Positions 58,029 to 64,000 of a stretch of 64,000 bases of DNA are shown in pieces. The notes below the pieces were generated by a model. The model saw only the letters and a list, made by a program, of their open reading frames with translations. It was not told where the DNA came from and did no database searches. A program made the translations under genes and the position numbers. The stretch spans positions 504,501 to 568,500 of the forward strand of contig WPIO01000134.1 in assembly GCA_009760855.2 (NCBI GenBank), read 5' to 3'. This DNA comes from Cristatella mucedo (Eukaryota > Bryozoa > Phylactolaemata > Cristatellidae). Numbering within the stretch: the stretch's first letter is position 1; each line of letters opens with the position of its first letter.

Positions 58029-58930
58029 TGTGGTGCTTTAAATAAGGTTTTGTGCTTACTGGTTGAACAGCTGAGTGCTTGTGATGACATCGGAGTGTGA
58101 TTAAAATGCTGAAGACCCAGGTCCATCTCATCAGTAAGTATGGAACATTCCTTGCAGTTTTATCATGACCGTATAAAACAGACGTTACTATAATTGCTCA
58201 ATTGTCTTATTCATGTTGTCACTACTGTAAAAATATTGCATTATTGTCGTTTGTCGGACCTTTAGGAAGTATCTGTCCAAAGGGTTCCTTGTGTGTCTTG
58301 CTTATTTTCTCTCTTTTTTGCCTAGGTTATATGATCCAAGCACGTTCATAGCAGTCAAAAAAGATAAAGCCTACTTGCTGTCTTAGATTGAATTTGTTGC
58401 TTGGTGGGTGCTCTCGGTTATGATTGTGTGGAAAATCGTTCGTTAGTACTTAGCAGATTGTCGACATCTTGTTTAAGACTTCATTCAGCATTGCAGGGAC
58501 ACTCCTGTGCTCGAGAGCAAAAAAAGCACCATTAAATGGCCTGCAGATGGCAGGCAGGAGGGTTGACACGAATAATGGTTAAACCTCGCAACGGTTGTTT
58601 GTGCAATCGTAACAGCTGGTCAACTTATGCAGGTTCTGACTGGTTGGGATAACTCCCACGCTATCGGTCTGCAGTAATGAGGCTAAATTTGGTTAATTTT
58701 TTTCCTACAAGTCACTACATCCATCATTGATTCATTGCATACTGCAAGCATGGTTAAAGCTGCAAAGGCAATTCTGTCATTTCAAAGCAGTTAAACAGCT
58801 TATCTTTCTTTCTTTCACATTTACTCAAGCTGAGAAAAGCACGAACCCTTGTGCACTGTATATTTAAAAAGCTTTAAGCCAAATTTTCGTCGAAGCAAGC
58901 AGACTGATGGGAACGGAAGCCGTGAGAAGT

Positions 58931-59055
58931 CTAGGTCACCAGTTCCTTGGCTGTGCTATTCAGTGCCTCCAAGAAAATGTCTGCATGGTGTTTCTCAAAT
59001 ATCAATGCAGGACGGAGTCGAAGACTTTTTGAGCCACATCCAATCGCAAATACAC
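58931..59055 (-). CDS. ABAT: ABAT last exon
   Basis: Acceptor TTTATTGTAG. The first two bases complete a Gly codon. Reads [19 protein letters not shown] to a TAG stop, matching family VVLGGCGDKSIRFRPTLVF and HH-x-x-x-FL further on. The C-terminal tail (STAKELVT) differs from vertebrates. Confidence 0.92.
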
Positions 59056-60860
59056 CTACAATAAAGAGGTGCTACAGTTGTATGACATGACTATATGCTC
59101 CAGCTTCTGGATGAGTTACCATTTGCTGATCGGTTTGCTGACATAATACCCCAGGTAATAAAAACAATGATAAAAACAATGTCTGCTTGTCCGAGCTCTA
59201 TGGCGATTATGACGAGATATGGCCCAGCATGGCTCCATGGTAGCTTGTTCAATTTGAGGAACAATCGTGACAGACATCACGAGTATTTTGAGTCGTGAAG
59301 AAGGCCGATCAGTGACTCAGTCTGATCCCCGAAGTAAACCCACTACATTTTAAACAAAAATATTGCCAAGCATCAGCTGGATGATACAATGTTTAACACC
59401 CGTTTGCAGTACTAGAAAGAAAGAGTAGTGTGCTGTGTTGCCCTCGGAAGATGAATATCAATAAGTGCCCACAGTTATCACTAGAAACCTGCCAGATTGG
59501 TACTTGCAGCAGGTTGGAAGCAAGTGATTTAATGATCTTGTAATTAAAGAAGCATTTGTGGACAGATGGCAAAAATATAATCATGGTATTGACGTAAGAT
59601 TTTTACCAACTTACACATTCTTGGTATATTGGTTGGTGGGGCAAATTAAGCAGGTGATAAATTGTGTTTCGTTGTGCTAATTTTCGGGAAGCAGGCAAGT
59701 TGCAAAAGCAGGTACAAGCTACAGCACCTTGAAACCTTAAGCTTCATCAACCAGCAGCCTGCAACACCTAACAGCATCTAGCAGCCTTTGTGAACTTTTA
59801 CTGAACTCACCAACTAGTAGAAATAATAAGAATAATACATTTGATAAAGCACCCTCAGAGAACTCAATATCTTTCTAGGCACTTTAAAATTGCTGCGAAG
59901 GAGGCACGATCAAATGGTTAGTGGTAGCATGCTCAATAAACAACACGTATAACATCGTTAACGGTGACACGCACAGGGTCAGCATGCAAATGTGACTAGT
60001 GGCAGCATGCAACAGTGTCAGCACGCATAAGCACATAAAGGACGAATCACAGGGACCCACTAAATGCTGTCATAAATAGATTCGAAAGAAACCAATGGCT
60101 GTATGGAGTGTCCCCATGAGCCAGGCTTAACAGAGACCAGTGTGTTTGGTTTTCTTAATGGAAGCTAATGTCTTTGGACATATTGTTTAAGAAGTGGCCA
60201 AGCTAACTTTTTGACCCTACCAGCAGGTCTAGCCAACTATGACTGTGATCCTGGGATGCATGCCAACTATAGAAAATCTTGCTTACTCCCAACAAAATCA
60301 GTTGGTGCAAGCACACAGGGGCCCTACCAAATAGTGTTTGGGCCACTAATTGCAATCAGAACGCTCACTACCATCTCACAAATAGCAACGCACGAAATCG
60401 TGTCAAGGCTGAGTCATTTCGGTTTCCATCTAGCGATTGTATACCCGCACATGGCAATACTTGGTAACATTGCTCATGAGTTCTCCTGTTCGTCATGGAA
60501 GCCCTCATGTAGCCGTATTATTTCAGTCAATTGATGCACATTCTTTCAAAGGGTATTTAACGAGTATATTCTTGTTTCAATGACGTTAGGACTGCTCGAT
60601 CCATATGAGCTGAGCCAGAAAATGCATACTGTCAGATTCCCAAAGAGGTAGCCTGACCACTTGGCCACAAAACAGTTTGCAATCAACATAATTGCTCTTA
60701 GCTTGTACCACTTAACGCTTGACTTGTCTGCCCACTAGAGACTATGGAGAATAAGTATTACACTAAGTTTCAAAAATGAGCATAACATTAAAACCTCTAA
60801 ATATATGTAGACGCACATATAAACACAAACTCACACACATACACATGCACTCACCCCCTT

Positions 60861-60917
<57 letters not shown>

Positions 60918-63900
60918 CACGCACACACCCATTTTCCAATACTTGTAGATGGAATATGTGGGCTGTGTGAGTGCCACTATTTCATAATCTCACTTATAAG
61001 TACCAGTTGTTTTGCCATTTTGCAGCCATTGAGACTTTTTCAGGCCAGTGGGAAATGTGCATCACACACGGCCTTTCACTATGAAGGATTTGAAGGTTGA
61101 ACCTGCTAGTGCTTGCTGGAACATCCTCACGGTGAGTCATCTTGGTAATAGAAAGAAGTTGAGATTTGATGTCTATTTTTGTCCCTAAAAACCGGCACAG
61201 AATGTATGCAATTCCTAAATTTTCACTAGATGCTCCTTTGTTGCAATGCAGATAGATTTTAAGATGTGGTTAATTATCTCGCTTGTCATAGCATCCCATA
61301 CCACTGTTCGATCTGAGTACATTTCAGCACAGTGCCGTGCTTGAATCGCTGAGCCAACGATGCGCCAACAATGCATCGCTTGCTGGCTACTTCCTGAACA
61401 CTGCCTGATGGGCATCACTTCAAAGTGGTGGCAATCTGCTGCGTGAGGCCTACCCTTTGTTTTCAGCAATGCAAGTCCAGCAGCCAACGTTTTCGCATCT
61501 CTGAAGTCGGTTGCAGCAAAGCATCCTTGTCCTCTAGTGTTACTCATCACTGAAGGAAAGCTTCGCTGCAACGAAAGAAATTGTACCCTAGTGATAATGA
61601 AATGCTCTACTGAATATGGTCAGGTGCTCAGTTGGCAGTGATTAGCCAGAGCAGGTAAGATTGTGTGGATAGTGAACAAGCGAATCGTGAAGCAGCAGTT
61701 CGGTTAAAAGTCTTGTGGTGTGTGTGGGTATAAGCTGTGGGTATTAAGCTGCTATACCACAGCAAACCTAGGTCGTGCAATTTGTGCTGGCAAGCTGTGC
61801 ATTCGAGAGAACACAACTAGCATCTATCGATCGGGTCTGAAAGCTGTGAGTCACATTTTCAGCAACAGCTGATTGCAAAGAATGTTTGATTCCAAGTCAC
61901 TAAGCTTGGATGCTTGTCGTATTAGGTGACTCTAGGGTGAGTGAAACCTCTCTTTGGAGTGTGCAGGGTCTGCAGCCTGCCCCCAGTGATACCCAGTAGG
62001 AAACGGTGTACTGGGCAGTCAGAGAGAGGGCAACAAGCCAAGCAGAGAACGAGTTGTGTCTAAGCAACCGGTGGTGTATATACTTGAATTGCCTTCATTC
62101 CAGATATAAGGTACTCTCCTGTGTTTGCAATCTTGTCGACCAGATTCTGCTGTCTGATGACGCCCAGGGCTGCTTCTAGTAGAATGACTTTGTGCGGGTC
62201 ACCCATCCAAGTGTTGAAGATCCTGCCACCCTGCAAAAGAATTTACTCCGAGTCATCACGATGGCAGAACGGATACGTTTAATGCAGTGCAGCATAGAGG
62301 CACCACGAGGCATTACACGTCCGATGGCAGCGCACATGGGCATCAATGAGTGTCGTCCTGCTGCTAACGGCAGCAGCTCAAATGCACGAATCAGTGCATG
62401 CCGAGCTGCAAGGTAAATTAAAGATATCAGCTGTGCAATGCAACGTGGCCGACTGAAGTACAGCAAGAAAGGCACGAGGGTCATACAGAATCGCTGTAAC
62501 TCCCATGTGCCTTTCTTGCTGCACTTCAGCATCGCTGGGTCTTAGCCCATGAGTAGGGTGCTTTCCGGTACGACACTATTACGTACGCACGATAGGTGTC
62601 GTAGTTTTGAGCCCTGCTGCAGGCAATCTTTGATTACCAGCTGTAAGGAGCAAAGTGACAGCCGCCGAGGCACTTCTTCTGCTATGTAAATTAGACTGTT
62701 GAATCACCCAACCTTCACTGTTGTTTACCCCAGTGAGGTACCAGACTTGACCTCCAGCCACAGGGTTATTGCAAAGGGTACATTTCTGGTGACACGATCC
62801 AGGCAAGGTCGCTTAGCTACGAGGCCGGTCAGGCCTAGGCAGTGACAGCCTACAGCTGTGCATGCTATCCCGAATAAATAACGCTTCCTTTAAATCGTAT
62901 GTAAAGTGCCTAGGAAAAGATTTATTACTCTTAACGTGCTACTGTCTTCAAGTTTATTATTATTATCATCAATGAGATAGGCATGGAAATACGAAAACAC
63001 ATCTTTGTAACTTAGAACTGCTTGGATATGTTGGCTTGCCTTTCCAGTCATCCTCAGCTGTTACTTCCACGAGACTCCCTTCCTCGACAGATGTCCCGAC
63101 TCAACCACTCCTCTCACTTTCTCTTTGTTGATGCAATGCTCACTATCTCTTTGTTGCTTGAGGTAAAGTCTGTTGGCTACCGTAAGTGCACCGGAAGCCG
63201 CTAAGACAGTTAGTGTGCCACAAAAATCGCTCCTGCATAACACTCCTTAGGCCTTGTGGCTTTGCAGAGTTACAGACACGTTACATTACATTACATTGCC
63301 AAGGCAGGACTTCAAGACAGTTGACACTTGGCTGTCTGCCAAAAATAGCATCTCTCCGAAGGCACTGTAGAGAGGATCGCAGCTGAACATTGCAGTTAGG
63401 GCGGAATGGCAAGCCAGCCTTGTCCGCGTGTCCACGACATCGCATGCACGGCTGCACGGGGGGGGGGGGGGATCGGATCCAAGCCTTTCGTGCAAGTGCA
63501 CAAAGATCACCTCCTTTGGCAGAAGGCTTTGCTTTGCGAAAAATCCGGCCGTTAACATCTTCTTGGCAAATATGACGATGTCAGGTGACTCGTCCAGCTG
63601 CCAGTGTTCGTGTGCCCAGAAGCGGCCCGTGAGGCCGACGCCGGTTTGCACCTCGTCGACGAGGAAGAGAGCGCCATGCTGATGACATGAAACGGAACGC
63701 GCCTCGTTAGGTACAGATCGAGCAGCAAGGACGCCACGTGCGGCACCACCCAAGGTCACAGACAGGAAGCCGAAGATTGTCGGCCTGGGAGCAAAGAAGC
63801 CAGTGGCATGCTGCCAGCTGCCACGGTAGCTCATTACGGTACCTTCTTGCAGAGTGCTTGGAGACCCTTGAAAAAGGCTGGAGAGGCCGAGTTGTCACCG

Positions 63901-63980
63901 CCCTCGCCCTGAATGGGCTCGACCACCACGCCTGCCACAGGTTGGCCACTTTTCTCACTCTCAGCCAAAATCCTGTCAAC
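58931..63980 (-). CDS. ABAT: 4-aminobutyrate aminotransferase, mitochondrial, C-terminal half (5 exons)
   Basis: PLP enzyme that transaminates GABA to succinic semialdehyde in mitochondria. Exons in coding order: 63980-63843, 63678-63511, 62230-62084, 61565-61454, 59055-58931. Recognised from [34 protein letters not shown], the PLP-lysine segment [32 protein letters not shown] and the C-terminal [15 protein letters not shown]. The four visible junctions are all in phase (0, 0, 0 and 1). A TAG stop ends the protein at 58931. The N-terminal half, with the mitochondrial presequence and the cysteines that ligate the Fe-S cluster in the pig enzyme, lies beyond the right edge. All C-terminal catalytic motifs are intact, so this looks like a working gene. 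It converges on JOSD. Confidence 0.95.
59815..60085 (-). mobile_element. LINE family A 3' tail
   Basis: AAATAATAAGAATAATAC, inverse hairpin CACCCTCAGAGAACTCAATA, then GGTGACACGCACAGGGTCAG and AAATGCTGTCATAAATAG. Located in an ABAT intron, same strand as ABAT. Confidence 0.85.
60090..61450. other. ABAT intron, no recognised gene
   Basis: A plus ORF at 60211-60534 (107 codons) has no recognised domain. A stretch with acceptor- and donor-like ends at 61026-61131 has stops in all plus frames. The compound microsatellite at 60860 lies here. Confidence 0.35.
60860..60925. repeat. Compound (CT)n(CA)n microsatellite
   Basis: About 12 CT units followed by about 18 CA units with one AAAC interruption. 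Confidence 0.95.
61454..61565 (-). CDS. ABAT: ABAT exon
   Basis: Acceptor TTTCGTTGCAG, donor AAAGG/GTAGGC on the minus strand; 37 codons plus one base. Reads [17 protein letters not shown] and on to LALLKTK, matching family RVRGRGTFCSFDTPD...LIARNKG. Confidence 0.92.
62084..62230 (-). CDS. ABAT: ABAT exon
   Basis: Acceptor CTTTTGCAG, donor TTCAA/GTATAT on the minus strand; 49 codons. Reads [20 protein letters not shown] and on to [11 protein letters not shown], matching family [20 protein letters not shown]. Confidence 0.92.
62545..62690 (+). mobile_element. tRNA-derived SINE
   Basis: AGGGTGCTTTCCGGTACGAC..GGTGTCGTAGTTTTGAGCCCTGCTGCAGGC then ACCAGCTGTAAGGAGCAAAG; same body as 50335-50480, with a 20-nt insertion before the B-box block. 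In an ABAT intron. Confidence 0.6.
62880..62970 (+). mobile_element. LINE family A terminal fragment
   Basis: ACGCTTCCTTTAAATCG..AAAGTGCCTAGGAAAAGATT..ACGTGCTA and (ATT) tail. Confidence 0.7.
63060..63298 (+). mobile_element. LINE family B 3' fragment, diverged
   Basis: Contains a GTAAAGTCTGTTGGCTACCG segment and a CGGAAGCCGCTAAGAC segment matching the family B 3' end, then an ACATT-repeat tail at 63279-63298. It lies between ABAT exons. Confidence 0.75.
63511..63678 (-). CDS. ABAT: ABAT exon with PLP-lysine region
   Basis: Acceptor GTCATCAG and donor GGAG/GTGATC on the minus strand; 56 codons, phase 0 at both ends. Carries [20 protein letters not shown] and the Schiff-base lysine region [12 protein letters not shown] stretch of about 12 G on the plus strand (63460-63471) lies just downstream in the intron. 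Confidence 0.93.
63843..63980 (-). CDS. ABAT: ABAT exon, 46 codons
   Basis: Minus-strand acceptor CCTTTGCAG and donor GAAG/GTACCG. Reads [10 protein letters not shown] through [17 protein letters not shown] to [11 protein letters not shown]. Phase 0 at both ends. [10 protein letters not shown] is the conserved substrate/cofactor-site segment of class III aminotransferases. Confidence 0.93.
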
Positions 63981-64000
63981 CTGCAAAGGGCAGCAGCAGC

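Noticed and set aside
60211-60534. 107-codon plus ORF
   Set aside because: No domain, no splice context, antisense to an ABAT intron, and likely chance.

Overview
This is a repeat-rich animal (metazoan) nuclear segment. I cannot name the species. The evidence is spliced genes with GT-AG introns whose phases fit across exons, long introns packed with non-LTR retrotransposon tails, hAT and Tc1/mariner relics, tRNA-derived SINEs and many microsatellites. A marine or other invertebrate is plausible but unproven. No prokaryotic features, rRNA genes, true tRNA genes or CRISPR arrays were seen.

Three conserved genes were assembled by hand from exons. (1) About 3.6-37.9 kb, plus strand: the C-terminal two thirds of a divergent GPI inositol-deacylase (PGAP1) over 13 exons, with the lipase part upstream of the window. 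Phases agree at every checked junction; the weak points are the first exon and the 3' end of the 17.2 kb exon. (2) 50.85-57.61 kb, plus strand: a complete three-exon Josephin deubiquitinase (JOSD1/JOSD2-like), 180 residues, with Cys, His and Asn/Asp catalytic positions present. (3) 58.93-63.98 kb, minus strand: the last five exons of mitochondrial 4-aminobutyrate aminotransferase (ABAT), running off the right edge. JOSD and ABAT are convergent, with about 1.3 kb between stop codons. They do housekeeping work (GPI-anchor remodelling in the ER, deubiquitination, GABA catabolism) and form no operon-like system.

Layout. 0-3.6 kb: LINE tail, an unclassified repeat, AG repeat and a hAT-like MITE. 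3.6-8.0 kb: PGAP1 exons. 8-38 kb: PGAP1 introns full of CR1/L2-like LINE copies, SINEs, a Tc1 relic, microsatellites and an unrecognised antisense ORF at 36.5 kb. 38-47 kb: intergenic, with LINE tails, an unrecognised minus-strand ORF at 41.4-41.9 kb, a GC-rich patch near 43 kb, a Tc1 relic and a second LINE family. 47.3-50.0 kb: a hAT element with a perfect 8-bp target duplication. 50.9-57.6 kb: JOSD, with a second hAT (also with a perfect 8-bp duplication and a nested LINE) in intron 1. 57.6-64 kb: ABAT with LINE tails and a SINE.

I found no convincing new multi-gene system. The points most worth a second look are the Cys-rich insertion and 31-nt microexon in PGAP1, the compensatory changes in the LINE 3' hairpin, the two dated hAT insertions, and two unexplained minus-strand ORFs.
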